Source: Modestobacter roseus | GTDB taxonomy: Bacteria > Actinomycetota > Actinomycetes > Mycobacteriales > Geodermatophilaceae | Direction: 5' to 3' | Assembly (NCBI RefSeq): GCF_007994135.1 | Contig: NZ_VLKF01000001.1 | Location: 1,116,001-1,180,000, forward strand | DNA: 64,000 nucleotides | The notes under the pieces: generated by a model | The model's input: the letters and a program-made list of their open reading frames with translations, nothing else | Databases searched by the model: none | What the model was told of the DNA's origin: nothing | Program-made: the position numbers and the translations under genes | Part shown: positions 7,663 to 16,579 of the stretch, piece by piece | Position numbering within the stretch: position 1 is the first letter of the stretch | How the letters are laid out: each line of letters begins with the position of its first letter

Positions 7663-9342
7663 GTGCGGATCACCGACACGAGCGACCTGTGGTGGAAGAA
7701 CGCCGTCGTCTACTGCCTGGACGTCGAGACGTTCATGGACTGGGACGGCGACGGGGTCGGCGACCTGGAAGGCCTGGCCCAACGGCTGGACCACCTGGCC
7801 GACCTCGGCGTCACCTGCCTGTGGCTGATGCCCTTCTACCCGACCGCCGGGCGGGACGACGGCTACGACATCACCGACTACTACGGGGTCGACCCCCGGC
7901 TGGGCACGCTCGGTGACCTGGTGGAGGTGATCCGGACGGCGAAGGACCGCGGCATGCGGGTGATCGCCGACCTGGTCGTCAACCACACCTCCGACCAGCA
8001 CCCCTGGTTCCAGTCGGCCAAGGCGAGCAAGGAGTCCCCGTACCGGGACTTCTACGTGTGGCGCGAGGACGAGCCGCCGGACACCAGCGACCAGGTGGTC
8101 TTCCCCGATGCCGAGGACGGCATCTGGACGCACAGCCCGGAGACCGACACCTGGTACCTGCACCGCTTCTACGCCGAGCAGCCCGACCTCGACGTCACCA
8201 ACCCCCGGGTCCGGGACGAGATCGCCAAGATCATGGGCTTCTGGCTGGAGCTCGGCCTGTCCGGCTTCCGCGTCGACGCGGTCCCGTTCCTGCTGGAGAC
8301 CGCCGGGGTGGACGAGGAGTCCGCCCGGCACTTCCCCGACCCGCACGCCTACCTGCGCGCGCTGCGCGCCTTCCTCGGCCGGCGCACCGGCTCCGGGGTG
8401 CTGCTGGGGGAGGTCAACCTGCCGTTCGAGCAGCAGGCGGACTTCTTCGGCGGTTCCGACGGCGACGAGCTGACCATGCAGTTCGACTTCAACACCATGC
8501 AGCAGATGTACCTCTCGCTGGCCCGCGGCGATGCCGGGCCGCTGGCCGCCTCGCTGGCTGCACGTCCGGAGATCTCCCCGGACAGCCAGTGGGGCACCTT
8601 CGTGCGCAACCACGACGAGCTGACCCTGGACAAGCTCGCCGACGACGAACGCGCCGAGGTCTTCGCCGCCTTCGGGCCCGACCCGGACATGCAGGTGTAC
8701 GACCGCGGCCTGATCCGCCGGCTGCCGCCGATGCTGGCCGGCGACCCGCGGCGGGTGCGGATGGTCTACAGCCTGCTGTTCTCCCTGCCCGGTACGCCGG
8801 TGCTGTTCTACGGCGAGGAGATCGGCATGGGGGAGGACCTCTCGGCCGGCAGCCGGCTGTCGGTGCGCACCCCGATGCAGTGGACCAGCGGGGCCACCGG
8901 CGGGTTCTCCGACGCCCCGGCCGACCAGCTCACCCGGCCGGTCGTCGACGGCGGCTTCGCACCCGAGTTCGTCAACGTCGCCGGCCAGCGCCGCGACCCG
9001 GACTCGCTGCTGTCGTTCATGAAGCTGCTGGTCCGCCGCTACCGGGAGTCCCCGGAGCTGGGCTGGGGCGGGTTCCAGCTGCTGGAGCAGCCGCACGCCG
9101 CCGTCCTGGCGCACCTGTGCACCTGGGACGACGGCGCCCTCGTCGCCGTGCACAACCTGGGCGCCGAGCCGCTGACGGTGCCGCTCACCGTGCCCGGCTG
9201 CGGCGCCACCCACCGGCTGGAGGACCTGCTCGCCGCGGGCGGTGTGCAGCTGGCCGACGACGGCTCGGTCGAGCTGGCGCTGGAGGGCTACGGGTTCCGC
9301 TGGCTGCGGGTGGTCGCGGAGGACAGCCGGCGGCTGCTCTGA
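7663..9342 (+). CDS. GH13 alpha-amylase family protein, trehalose-synthase-like
   Basis: This 559-residue GH13 enzyme has the barrel motifs in order: DDGYDITDYYGVDP, VIADLVVNHTS, GFRVDAVPFLLE (catalytic nucleophile Asp), LLGEVNLPFE (general acid Glu), VRNHDELTLD (transition-state Asp), and a C-terminal beta domain. Length and the GDGVGDLEGL start resemble maltose-trehalose interconverting TreS. However, the acid/base motif reads GEVN rather than the GEAN I expect in TreS, so specificity for maltose/trehalose is not assured. The start is GTG, directly behind the LLM gene. Confidence 0.85.
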   Translation: MRITDTSDLWWKNAVVYCLDVETFMDWDGDGVGDLEGLAQRLDHLADLGVTCLWLMPFYPTAGRDDGYDITDYYGVDPRLGTLGDLVEVIRTAKDRGMRVIADLVVNHTSDQHPWFQSAKASKESPYRDFYVWREDEPPDTSDQVVFPDAEDGIWTHSPETDTWYLHRFYAEQPDLDVTNPRVRDEIAKIMGFWLELGLSGFRVDAVPFLLETAGVDEESARHFPDPHAYLRALRAFLGRRTGSGVLLGEVNLPFEQQADFFGGSDGDELTMQFDFNTMQQMYLSLARGDAGPLAASLAARPEISPDSQWGTFVRNHDELTLDKLADDERAEVFAAFGPDPDMQVYDRGLIRRLPPMLAGDPRRVRMVYSLLFSLPGTPVLFYGEEIGMGEDLSAGSRLSVRTPMQWTSGATGGFSDAPADQLTRPVVDGGFAPEFVNVAGQRRDPDSLLSFMKLLVRRYRESPELGWGGFQLLEQPHAAVLAHLCTWDDGALVAVHNLGAEPLTVPLTVPGCGATHRLEDLLAAGGVQLADDGSVELALEGYGFRWLRVVAEDSRRLL

Positions 9343-9486
9343 TCCCGCACGCTGACGCTCAGGTCGTGATGGACCACGGTCGGTCACTCCCCGCCGGGAT
9401 CCCACCCGCCTCGCCCGCCACACCCGCCCGCCTCCGGCGCTGTGTCGGAGGTGCGACCTACCGTCCGCGCCGAGGTGATCGAACAG

Positions 9487-10131
9487 ATGAGTGACGAGCG
9501 AGAGGCCCGCGGTGGGGCGACCGCCCTCGCGGCGGTCCAGGAGAACGCCGAGCCGACGGAGGCGCCGGCTGCCGAGCCGGCGACGGCAGGAGGCCCGCAG
9601 GCGACCGGCCCGGTGCCGACGGTCGACGCGCCGCCGGTCCCGGCGCCGGCGCGGGCCGACCAGTCGGCGCCGCCGGAGTCGGAATCGTCCCCGGCTGGGG
9701 CGGGGGACGGGACTCCCGCGGGCCCGCCGCACCCGACGACGCCGGTCGACGTCCGACGGCGGCCGCGGCCGCGGTTGCGCCGGCCCGACCCGATGATCCG
9801 GATGGGCCCGTGGGCGCCGGTCGCCGGTGCCGGTGTCGGGCTGCTGCTCGGCCTGGTCGTGGTGCTGTTCCTGGCCCCGGCGGTGGACACCTTCGACCAG
9901 CGGCTGTCCCTGGTCTTCGTGGTGCTCGGGCTGTCGCTGCTGGGCGCCGGTGGCACGCTGCTCGCCGACGAGGTGCGGCTGCTGCGCCGCGGGGCGCAGG
10001 CCGCGGAGGCGCGGGCGGCGAACGTCGGGGTGATCGCCGGCCTGCTCAACGGGCTCACCCCGGCCCGGCTGCTGATCACCGCCAGCGCCTTCGTGCTGCT
10101 GCTCAGCGCCTACGTCACCGGCGGCAGCTGA
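9487..10131 (+). CDS. hypothetical membrane protein with Pro/Ala-rich N-terminal tail
   Basis: This 214-residue protein is not recognised. The first roughly 100 residues are a disordered, Ala/Pro/Glu-rich cytosolic-type tail. They are followed by three hydrophobic helices (GVGLLLGLVVVLFLAPAV, LVFVVLGLSLLGAGGTLLA, LLITASAFVLLLSAYV). I chose ATG 9487 over the in-frame GTG at 9442 because the extra 15 residues look like non-coding leader. It is monocistronic and followed by a near-ideal hairpin. The composition matches the genome, so it is not obviously foreign. Confidence 0.7.
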   Translation: MSDEREARGGATALAAVQENAEPTEAPAAEPATAGGPQATGPVPTVDAPPVPAPARADQSAPPESESSPAGAGDGTPAGPPHPTTPVDVRRRPRPRLRRPDPMIRMGPWAPVAGAGVGLLLGLVVVLFLAPAVDTFDQRLSLVFVVLGLSLLGAGGTLLADEVRLLRRGAQAAEARAANVGVIAGLLNGLTPARLLITASAFVLLLSAYVTGGS

Positions 10132-10133
10132 CC

Positions 10134-10169
10134 GTGCGGTTCCCGGCCCCGCGGGGCCGGGAACCGCAC
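10134..10169. terminator. perfect 17-bp hairpin, bidirectional terminator
   Basis: GTGCGGTTCCCGGCCCC pairs perfectly with GGGGCCGGGAACCGCAC around a 2-base centre. The hairpin starts 3 bases after one stop and lies 17 bases beyond the stop of the opposing SRPBCC gene. Confidence 0.85.
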
Positions 10170-10185
10170 CGTCGGGCTGGTGTCC

Positions 10186-10668
10186 TCAGTGGGCCAGCAG
10201 GGCGTCGAGGCGTTCGTAGCCCTCGCGGACGCCGGTCTCCATGCCGCTGGCCAGGAACGCGTCCCGGCCCTCGAACGAGTCGACCAGCGAGGTCGCGGTG
10301 AGGCGGGTCCGTCCGCCGGGCAGCTCCTCCAGGACCAGCCGCTCCAGCGCGACGTCGTCCGGCATGCCGTCGTAGGTGAAGGTCTGCACGATCAGCTGGG
10401 CCGGGCGGACGTCGTGGAACGAGCCGTGGAAGGCGTGCTCCTCGCCGTCCCTGGTGTGCACGTAGCGGTAGGAGCCCCCGGTCCGGCAGTCGTAGTGCTC
10501 CATCCGGGTCTCCATGCCGTGCGGGCCCTGCCACCGGGCGACCAGCTCGGGGTCGGTGTGGGCCCGGAAGACCTTCTCCGGCGGGGCGTCGAACTCGCGG
10601 GTGATCCGGACGAGCGGGACGTCGGGGTCGGCGACGATCCGGGTCTCGCGGGCGCTGGTGCTGGTCAT
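10186..10668 (-). CDS. SRPBCC/AHSA1-domain protein
   Basis: This 160-residue START-like (AHSA1/Aha1-C) protein shows the usual landmarks: ITREFDAPPEKVFRAHTDPELVARWQGP at the N-terminus, TGGSYRYVHTRDGEEHAFHGSFHDV in the middle strands and GMETGVREGYERLDALL on the long C-terminal helix. Such proteins have a hydrophobic ligand pocket. They are typically paired with an ArsR repressor, as here, where the ATG overlaps the regulator stop (ATGA). The frame extends upstream, but that part overlaps the regulator and looks non-coding. Confidence 0.9.
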   Translation of the reverse strand: MTSTSARETRIVADPDVPLVRITREFDAPPEKVFRAHTDPELVARWQGPHGMETRMEHYDCRTGGSYRYVHTRDGEEHAFHGSFHDVRPAQLIVQTFTYDGMPDDVALERLVLEELPGGRTRLTATSLVDSFEGRDAFLASGMETGVREGYERLDALLAH

Positions 10669-11039
10669 GACGGACCTTCCTTGCCTGGGGTGGGGGAGAC
10701 GTCGTCCGGCAGCGGCTCGTCGGGCATCGCGGCGAGCACGTCGTCCAGCCGGCGGTAGCGCTGCTCGGCCTCGCGGCGGTAGCGCTCGATCCACGTCGTC
10801 ATCAGGTCGAAGACCTGCGCTTCCAGGTGCACCGGGCGGCGTTGGGCCTCCCGGCTGCGGGTCACCAGGCCGGCGTCCTCGAGCATCCTGAGGTGCTTGG
10901 ACACCGCCTGGAGGCTCACGTCGTAGGGGGCGGCGAGCTCGTTGACCGTGGCGTCGCCGACGGCGAGCCGGGCCACCATGTCGCGCCGGGTGGGGTCGGC
11001 CAGGGCCGAGAACACCCGGGACAGGTCATCCGCCGCCAC
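10665..11039 (-). CDS. ArsR-family transcriptional regulator
   Basis: This 124-residue winged helix protein reads LSRVFSALADPTRRDMVARLA, then VNELAAPYDVSLQAVSKHLRMLEDAGLVTRSREAQRRPVHLEA, the classic ArsR recognition helix and wing. No metal-binding cysteines are present, so it belongs to the SRPBCC-associated non-metal group. I chose GTG 11039 because AGGAGG lies 5 bases upstream; a longer frame to 11105 would run through the operator. Two inverted repeats lie immediately upstream, suggesting autorepression of this two-gene operon. Confidence 0.88.
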   Translation of the reverse strand: MAADDLSRVFSALADPTRRDMVARLAVGDATVNELAAPYDVSLQAVSKHLRMLEDAGLVTRSREAQRRPVHLEAQVFDLMTTWIERYRREAEQRYRRLDDVLAAMPDEPLPDDVSPTPGKEGPS

Positions 11040-11051
11040 CGGACCTCCTCT

Positions 11052-11077
11052 CTTCCTCAACCGATTGGTTGAGGAAG
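11052..11077. promoter_or_regulatory. ArsR-type operator, 11-bp arms
   Basis: CTTCCTCAACC / GGTTGAGGAAG is a perfect inverted repeat around GATT. It begins 13 bases upstream of the ArsR start codon. The core TCAACC-N4-GGTTGA recurs at 11102-11117. Confidence 0.75.
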
Positions 11078-11101
11078 GGTGGGGCGGGCGGCAGCCTGTC
11101 G

Positions 11102-11117
11102 TCAACCAGTCGGTTGA
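11102..11117. promoter_or_regulatory. second ArsR-type operator half-match
   Basis: TCAACC-AGTC-GGTTGA is a 6-bp-arm palindrome with the same core as the site at 11052-11077. The centres are 45 bases apart, about four helical turns, which would allow cooperative binding. Confidence 0.65.
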
Positions 11118-11141
11118 ACGATGCGGGGGGAGGCTCCCGGG

Positions 11142-11894
11142 TCAGCTCTGCCCGTCGGCGGGCACCCGGAGGGCGTCCAGCGGCAGGAGGCCGGTGACCA
11201 GGTCGGCGGCGACGTCGTCCACCATGCGTTCCTGGGCGAAGGCGTGGGCCTTCAGCAGCGCCAGCGCGTCCTCGCTGTCGAGCCCGTGCGCCACGTTGAC
11301 CATGCCCATCGCCTGCCAGACCCGCGCCCGGCGCATCGCATCGGGCCCCTCCCACCAGCCGCGACCCGGGTCCGGCTCGGCGTCAGCCGTACCCCGGGCG
11401 GCGACGGAGAGCTCGCGGCTCACCGCGACCACGACGTCCAGCACCTCGTTCCGGTCGATCGCCGGCAGCGCCTCGGGATCCTGGACGTACAGGTCGAGCA
11501 CCACCAGCGGCCCGAGCGGGGGCAGCAGCGGCACCGAGAGCACCGCGCGGAACGGCGTCGTCGTGGTGAGCGCCGCATGCAGGTCCGGCCAGTTGCGGGC
11601 GATCTCGCCCTCGTCGAAGGCGATGGCGACGCCGTCGTCGTGCGCCCGGATGCAGGGGCCCACGCCCTGGGTGAACTGCAACCGCTCGGCCTGCGCCGCT
11701 ACGGGGTCACTGGCGCCCAGCGGCGTCCGCAGGCCGCCCATGTCGTGGATGCCCAGACCGGCGCCGTCCACCGGCAGCGTCGCAGCGCAGGCGCGCGCCA
11801 GCCGGACGCCGAGCAGTTCCGGGGCCTGCAGCTCCGGCGGTGCCTGCTCCAGTTCTCGGGCGAAGCGGTCGGCAGCGGGGCCTGGGGCGGTCAT
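11142..11894 (-). CDS. GAF-ANTAR domain RNA-binding antiterminator-type regulator
   Basis: This 250-residue protein has an N-terminal GAF-like sensor (about residues 25-165, with GIHDMGGLRTPLGASDPVAAQAERLQFTQGVGPCIRA and FRAVLSVPLLPPLGPLVVLDLY). A C-terminal ANTAR helical domain follows (about 185-240, ARVWQAMGMVNVAHGLDSEDALALLKAHAF). ANTAR domains bind paired RNA hairpins and cause antitermination. GAF-ANTAR proteins are numerous in actinobacteria and usually lack known targets. It is transcribed alone on the minus strand, downstream of the TauE/SafE pair. Confidence 0.88.
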   Translation of the reverse strand: MTAPGPAADRFARELEQAPPELQAPELLGVRLARACAATLPVDGAGLGIHDMGGLRTPLGASDPVAAQAERLQFTQGVGPCIRAHDDGVAIAFDEGEIARNWPDLHAALTTTTPFRAVLSVPLLPPLGPLVVLDLYVQDPEALPAIDRNEVLDVVVAVSRELSVAARGTADAEPDPGRGWWEGPDAMRRARVWQAMGMVNVAHGLDSEDALALLKAHAFAQERMVDDVAADLVTGLLPLDALRVPADGQS

Positions 11895-11963
11895 CGGTCC
11901 TCCGTGGGTCGGTACTGCTGTGCCGCGGGCACCTCGTGCCCCGGCGAGGGCCCCATCATGCGG

Positions 11964-12737
11964 TCAGCCGTAGGCGTCGATGCCCAGGTGCACCGCCAGT
12001 GCCAGTCCGGCGACGGCGATGACCCGCCGGAGCAGGCGTTGCGGCACCCGCCGCACCACCCGGGGCCCGAGCCGGCCGCCGACGAAGAAGCCGAGGGCCA
12101 GGGGCAGCGCGGCGAGCCAGTCGACGTCGGCGAGGAACGCGTACCCCAGCGCCGCCACCAGGTTCGCCAGCCCCAGCACCAGGTTCTTCAGCGCGTTCCC
12201 CCGCGGCACGCCCTCACCGAGCACCAGCAGGTACATCGCCAGCATCAGCACGCCGGCGGCAGCGCCGAAGTAGCCCCCGTAGACCGCCACGAGGAAGGTG
12301 CCCAGCGCGAGCCCCCAGTGGTCCCGCGGCGGGTGCGCCGCCGCATCGGCGGCGCCCTCCGCGGCGAGTTCCCGGGGCGGCCGCTGGACGAGGATGGCCA
12401 CCGACGCCGCCGCGATCAGGAAGGGCACCAGCAGCTCGAAGGCGTCCGCCGGGGTGAGCAGCAGCAGGACGGCGCCCAACAGCCCGCCGAGCACCGCGGC
12501 GACGCCCAGCCGGACCAGCCGCGGGCGCTGACCGCTGAGCTCGGGACGTGAGGCGCTGACCGAGCCGACGCTGTTCAGCACCAGCGCGACGGTGTTGGTC
12601 ACGTTGGCCGACAGCGGGGACAGCCCGGTCGCCAGCAGGGCGGGGTAGCTGACCAGCGAGGCCAGCCCGGCGATGCTGCCGGTGAGGCCGCCGCCGACCC
12701 CGGCGAGCACCAGCAGGACGAACTCGAGCACGGTCAT
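11964..12737 (-). CDS. TauE/SafE-family permease (second of a pair)
   Basis: This 257-residue protein has 7-8 hydrophobic segments and the two-fold TauE/SafE pattern: a first repeat GVGGGLTGSIAGLASLVSYPALLATGLSPLSANVTNTVAL and a second containing GTFLVAVYGGYFGAAAGVLMLA. The family exports sulfite, sulfoacetate or related organic anions; the substrate is unknown here. Its ATG overlaps the stop of a paralogue by 4 bases, so the two are probably made together and could form a hetero-oligomer. Confidence 0.88.
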   Translation of the reverse strand: MTVLEFVLLVLAGVGGGLTGSIAGLASLVSYPALLATGLSPLSANVTNTVALVLNSVGSVSASRPELSGQRPRLVRLGVAAVLGGLLGAVLLLLTPADAFELLVPFLIAAASVAILVQRPPRELAAEGAADAAAHPPRDHWGLALGTFLVAVYGGYFGAAAGVLMLAMYLLVLGEGVPRGNALKNLVLGLANLVAALGYAFLADVDWLAALPLALGFFVGGRLGPRVVRRVPQRLLRRVIAVAGLALAVHLGIDAYG

Positions 12738-13531
12738 CGCGTGAGCAGCACCCCCAGCGCGACGAGGCCGAGCACGACGATCGCGCTGCGGAGCACCGGG
12801 GCGGGCAGCCGCCGGCCCAGCGTCGACCCGACGTACCCGCCCACCACCGAGCCGCCGGCGACCAGTGCGGCCGCGGTCCAGTCGATCCGGTCGGTGGCGA
12901 CCAGGACGTAGGTCAGCGCCGCCACCGCGTTCACCCCGAGGGTGAGCACGTTCTTGATCGCGTTGAGCCGCTGGAGCGGCTCCCGCAGGAGCAGCCCGAA
13001 GATGCCGATCTGCAGCACGCCCTGGCTCGCCGCGAAGTACCCGCCGTAGGTGCCGGTGGCGTACGCCCCGGCGAACAGCGCGGCCAGCCGGCCGCGGCCG
13101 ACGACCTGCACGGCCGGTTCGGTGTCGCTGGCGGCGGCCCGGCGGCGGGCCAGCCAGCGCTGCAGCAGCGGCTGCACGGCGACCAGGACGACGGCCAGGG
13201 CCACCAGGCCGGGGACGATCGCCTCGAACGCGGCGGCCGGCAGGTGCAGCAGCAGGAAGGCGCCGGTGAGGGCGCCCAGCACGGAGGCGGGGAACAGCCG
13301 CAGCAGCAGGCCGCGCTGGCCCCGCAGCTCACGGCGGTAGCCGATGGCCCCGGTCAGGTTGCCCGGCACGAGCCCCAGGGAGTTGGAAATGGTCGCGGTC
13401 ACCGGCGGCAGGCCGACGGCCAGCAGCACCGGGAAGGTGACCAGGGTGCCGGAGCCGACGACGGCGTTGATCGACCCGGCGGCGAGCCCCGCGGTGGCGA
13501 CCGCGACCATCTCCCACGCCGTCATGCGCAC
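12734..13531 (-). CDS. TauE/SafE-family permease (first of a pair)
   Basis: This 265-residue paralogue of the next gene has GLAAGSINAVVGSGTLVTFPVLLAVGLPPVTATISNSLGL in the first half and GAYATGTYGGYFAASQGVLQIGIFGLLL in the second. These are the paired glycine-rich motifs of the family. GTG 13531 and ATG 13525 are both possible starts and differ by two residues. The 71-base gap to the helicase gene holds no feature I recognise. Confidence 0.88.
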   Translation of the reverse strand: MRMTAWEMVAVATAGLAAGSINAVVGSGTLVTFPVLLAVGLPPVTATISNSLGLVPGNLTGAIGYRRELRGQRGLLLRLFPASVLGALTGAFLLLHLPAAAFEAIVPGLVALAVVLVAVQPLLQRWLARRRAAASDTEPAVQVVGRGRLAALFAGAYATGTYGGYFAASQGVLQIGIFGLLLREPLQRLNAIKNVLTLGVNAVAALTYVLVATDRIDWTAAALVAGGSVVGGYVGSTLGRRLPAPVLRSAIVVLGLVALGVLLTR

Positions 13532-13602
13532 ATCGCCGCGAGCGTGTCACAGGGCTGCGGGTGAGCCCGCGCACGCCCCGCGAGCGCCGCAGCCGGGGGG
13601 CC

Positions 13603-16209
13603 TCAGTCCTTGCGGCCGGCGTCGACCAGGCGGAGCACGACGCTGCCCTCCTCGTCGGAGGCGCCGAGGTCGACCTCGGCGTCGAAGCCCCAGTCGTGGT
13701 CGCCGGCCGGGTCGTCGACGATCTGGCGCACCCGCCACAGCCGCGGCTCGTCCCGGTCGACGATGAGCAGGGCGGGGCCGCGGGCGTCGGCGCCGGTGCC
13801 CACCTCGGCGTGCTCGGCGAAGTAGGCCTGCACGACCTCGCCCCAGCGGTCGGCGTCCCAGCCGGCGGCGGAGTCCAGCTCGCCCAGGTCGTACCAGCGG
13901 CGGCGGGCCCACAGCTCCACGCGGCGGAACAGCTGGTTGCGCACCATGGCGGTGAACGCCCGCTCGTTGCCGGTGAGCGGCCGGGGGCGGGCCGGGACGG
14001 CGACCGGTGCGTCCAGCGGCTGGTCCGGGCTGGTCAGCTGCTCCCACTCGTCCAGCAGCGAGGAGTCGACCTGGCGCACCAGCTCACCCAGCCACTCGAC
14101 CAGGTCGGTGACCTCCTCCGTGCGGGCCTCGGTGGGCACGCCGGAGCGCAGCGCCTTGAACGCGTCGGAGAGGTACCGCAGCACCGCGCCCTCGGAGCGG
14201 GTCAGCCCGTAGTGGTTGACCAGCTCCCGGAAGGTCATCGCCTGCTCCCACATGTCCCGCACCACGGACTTGGGGGACAGCTGGGCGTCGCGCGCCCACG
14301 GGTTGCCGGCGGAGTAGACCTCGAAGGCGTGGCCGAGCAGCTCCTCGAGCGGCTTCGGGTAGGTGACCTCCTCCAGCAGCTCCATTCGCTCCTCGTACTC
14401 GATGCCCTCGGCCTTCATCTGGGCCACGGCCTCGCCCTTGGCCTTGTTCAGCTGTGCGGCGATGATCTGGCGCGGGTCGTCGAGGGTCGCCTCGATCACC
14501 GAGACGACGTCGAGGGCGTAGCTGTCGGACTCCTGGTCGAGCAGGCCGATGGCGGCCAGTGCGAAGGTCGACAGCGGCTGGTTGAGCTGGAAGTCCGGCG
14601 GCAGGTCCAGGGTGAGGCGGTAGCGCCGTCCGTCGGGGTCGGGGACGTCGAGCCGCTCGACCACGCCGGCGGTGATCAGCGAACGGGCGATGCCGATCAC
14701 CTCACGCACGTGCTTGAGCTGCCGGGCCCGGGGCTCGTGGTTGTCGGTGAGCAGGTGCCGCATCGCCGCGACCGGGTCGCCCGGCCGGGCCAGCACGTTG
14801 AGCACCATCCCGGTGGAAACCCGGAAGTGGCTGGTCAGCGACTCGGGCTCGGCGTTGATCAGCCGCTGCTGGGTCGACTCGCTCCACGGCACCATGCCCT
14901 CGGGCACCTTGCGGCGCACCAGCTTGCGGCGCTTCTTGGGGTCGTCGGCGACCTTGGCGAACTGCTTGAGGTTCTCCACCTCGTGCTCGGGCGCCTGGAC
15001 GACGACGGTGCCCGCGGTGTCGTAGCCGGCCCGCCCCGCCCGGCCGGCGATCTGGTGGAACTCGCGGACGGTGAGCATCCGCATCCGGGTGCCGTCGTAC
15101 TTGCTCAGCGCGGAGAACACCACGGTGCGGATCGGCACGTTGATCCCGACGCCGAGGGTGTCGGTGCCGCAGATGACCTTGAGCAGCCCCGCCTGGGCCA
15201 GCTGCTCCACCAGCCGCCGGTACTTGGGCAGCATCCCGGCGTGGTGCACGCCGATGCCGTGCCGCACCAACCGGGACAGCGTCGTGCCGAAGGCGGAGGA
15301 GAAGCGGAAGCCGCCGATCATGTCGGCGATCGCCTGCTTCTCCTCCTTGGTGGAGACGTTGACGCTCATCAGCGCCTGGGCCCGCTCCAGCGCCGAGGCC
15401 TGGGTGAAGTGGACGACGTAGACCGGCGCCTGCCGGGTGTCCAGCAGCTCCTGGATCGTCTCGTGCATCGGCGTCGTCGCGTAGTAGTGGTGCAGCGGCA
15501 CCGGGCGCTCGGCGTGGGCGACCAGCGCGGTGGGGCGGCCGGTGCGGCGGGTGATGTCCTCGCGCAGCGCCGTGACGTCGCCGAGGGTCGCGCTCATCAG
15601 CAGGAACTGGGCGTTGGGCAGCTCGATGAGCGGCACCTGCCAGGCCCAGCCGCGGTCAGGGTCGCCGTAGAAGTGGAACTCGTCCATCACCACGAGCCCG
15701 ATGTCGGCGTCCGGCCCCTCACGCAGCGCGATGTTGGCCAGCACCTCGGCCGTGCAGGCGATGATCGGGGCGTCGGCGTTGACCGAGGCGTCACCGGTGA
15801 GCATGCCGACGTTCTGCGCGCCGAAGACCCCGCACAGGGCGAAGAACTTCTCGCTGACCAGGGCCTTGATCGGGGCGGTGTAGAAGCTCACCCGGTCGTT
15901 GGCCAGTGCCGCGTACTGCGCCCCGGTGGCCACCAGTGACTTGCCCGACCCGGTCGGGGTCGCGAGCACCACGTTGGCTCCGCTGACCAGCTCGATCAGC
16001 GCCTCCTCCTGCGCGGGGTACAGCGTCGTGCCGCCCTCGGCGGCCCACTCGGCGAAGTGGGTGAACAGCGCGTCGGGGTCACCGGCGAGCGACTGCAGCT
16101 CGGTGAGGTCGTCCGGGTCGCCGATCAGCGAGCGGACGGCGGGTGAGGGCAGCGCGGCGGCGGGGGAGTCGGCCGGGGTGGCGTCGGTGCCGGCGGGAGT
16201 GAGCGTCAT
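13603..16209 (-). CDS. DEAD/DEAH-box RNA helicase with C-terminal DUF3516
   Basis: This 868-residue Ski2-like superfamily 2 helicase has Walker A ATPTGSGKSLVATG (residues 83-96), TAPIKALVSEKF (motif Ia), DEFHFYGD (motif II, 176-183), LMSATLGD (motif III) and the C-terminal RecA motif EFHQIAGRAGRAG. The last half contains the actinobacterial DUF3516 region, including EVTYPKPLEELLGHAFEVYSAGNPW. The family probably remodels RNA or DNA; no specific substrate is known to me. It is monocistronic and divergent from a 40-residue ORF. Confidence 0.92.
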   Translation of the reverse strand: MTLTPAGTDATPADSPAAALPSPAVRSLIGDPDDLTELQSLAGDPDALFTHFAEWAAEGGTTLYPAQEEALIELVSGANVVLATPTGSGKSLVATGAQYAALANDRVSFYTAPIKALVSEKFFALCGVFGAQNVGMLTGDASVNADAPIIACTAEVLANIALREGPDADIGLVVMDEFHFYGDPDRGWAWQVPLIELPNAQFLLMSATLGDVTALREDITRRTGRPTALVAHAERPVPLHHYYATTPMHETIQELLDTRQAPVYVVHFTQASALERAQALMSVNVSTKEEKQAIADMIGGFRFSSAFGTTLSRLVRHGIGVHHAGMLPKYRRLVEQLAQAGLLKVICGTDTLGVGINVPIRTVVFSALSKYDGTRMRMLTVREFHQIAGRAGRAGYDTAGTVVVQAPEHEVENLKQFAKVADDPKKRRKLVRRKVPEGMVPWSESTQQRLINAEPESLTSHFRVSTGMVLNVLARPGDPVAAMRHLLTDNHEPRARQLKHVREVIGIARSLITAGVVERLDVPDPDGRRYRLTLDLPPDFQLNQPLSTFALAAIGLLDQESDSYALDVVSVIEATLDDPRQIIAAQLNKAKGEAVAQMKAEGIEYEERMELLEEVTYPKPLEELLGHAFEVYSAGNPWARDAQLSPKSVVRDMWEQAMTFRELVNHYGLTRSEGAVLRYLSDAFKALRSGVPTEARTEEVTDLVEWLGELVRQVDSSLLDEWEQLTSPDQPLDAPVAVPARPRPLTGNERAFTAMVRNQLFRRVELWARRRWYDLGELDSAAGWDADRWGEVVQAYFAEHAEVGTGADARGPALLIVDRDEPRLWRVRQIVDDPAGDHDWGFDAEVDLGASDEEGSVVLRLVDAGRKD

Positions 16210-16281
16210 CGTGCCCCACAGCGTGCCGGATGCCCGGCAGCTTCCCGGCGCCGCGTCCCTGCTGGCGTCCGAGATGGTCCG

Positions 16282-16297
16282 GTAACGAAACGGTCAC
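16282..16297. promoter_or_regulatory. GTNAC-N6-GTNAC response-regulator-type site
   Basis: GTAAC-GAAACG-GTCAC matches the spaced direct-repeat pattern bound by OmpR-type regulators of actinobacteria (AfsQ1/MtrA; GlnR has a related pattern). It lies between the divergent helicase start (16209) and the small CPEC gene (16375). Which regulator, if any, uses it is inferred. Confidence 0.45.
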
Positions 16298-16374
16298 GAC
16301 TCCTCCAGTCGCGCGTGCGATCGGTCGATGCAGGGGAGAAGGTGAACAGCAGGTGAACGAAAGGTGGATGGGAC

Positions 16375-16497
16375 ATGCGCGAACGCTTCTGCCCGGAGTG
16401 CCGCTGGACGCTGGTGACCGACCGGGACGGCCGCCGGCACCTCGAGATGCGCTGGGTGCCGGTCGGCGCGGAGACGCCGATGGCCCGCGCGGCCTGA
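16375..16497 (+). CDS. small 40-residue protein with a CPEC zinc-knuckle-like motif
   Basis: ATG 16375 opens a 40-codon frame beginning MRERFCPECRW and continuing through TLVTDRDGRRHLEMRWVPV. AGGTGG lies upstream and a strong hairpin starts 25 bases after the stop. One CxxC pair next to aromatic residues resembles half of a zinc ribbon, so metal binding would need dimerisation. The ribosome site, terminator and non-repetitive composition favour a real gene. Function is unknown. Confidence 0.55.
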   Translation: MRERFCPECRWTLVTDRDGRRHLEMRWVPVGAETPMARAA

Positions 16498-16521
16498 TCG
16501 GGCGGCTTCGGAACACGACCC

Positions 16522-16579
16522 CGACGCGGGCGGTAGGAGGGGCGCGCACCGACGCGCGCCTCTCCCACCGCCCGCGTCG
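16522..16579. terminator. long 26-bp hairpin after the small CPEC gene
   Basis: CGACGCGGGCGGT pairs with ACCGCCCGCGTCG, and the helix continues inward (GGAGGGGCGCGC with GCGCGCCTCTCC) to a 6-base loop with only one clear mismatch and one GU pair. It is a terminator candidate for the 40-residue gene. Confidence 0.75.
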
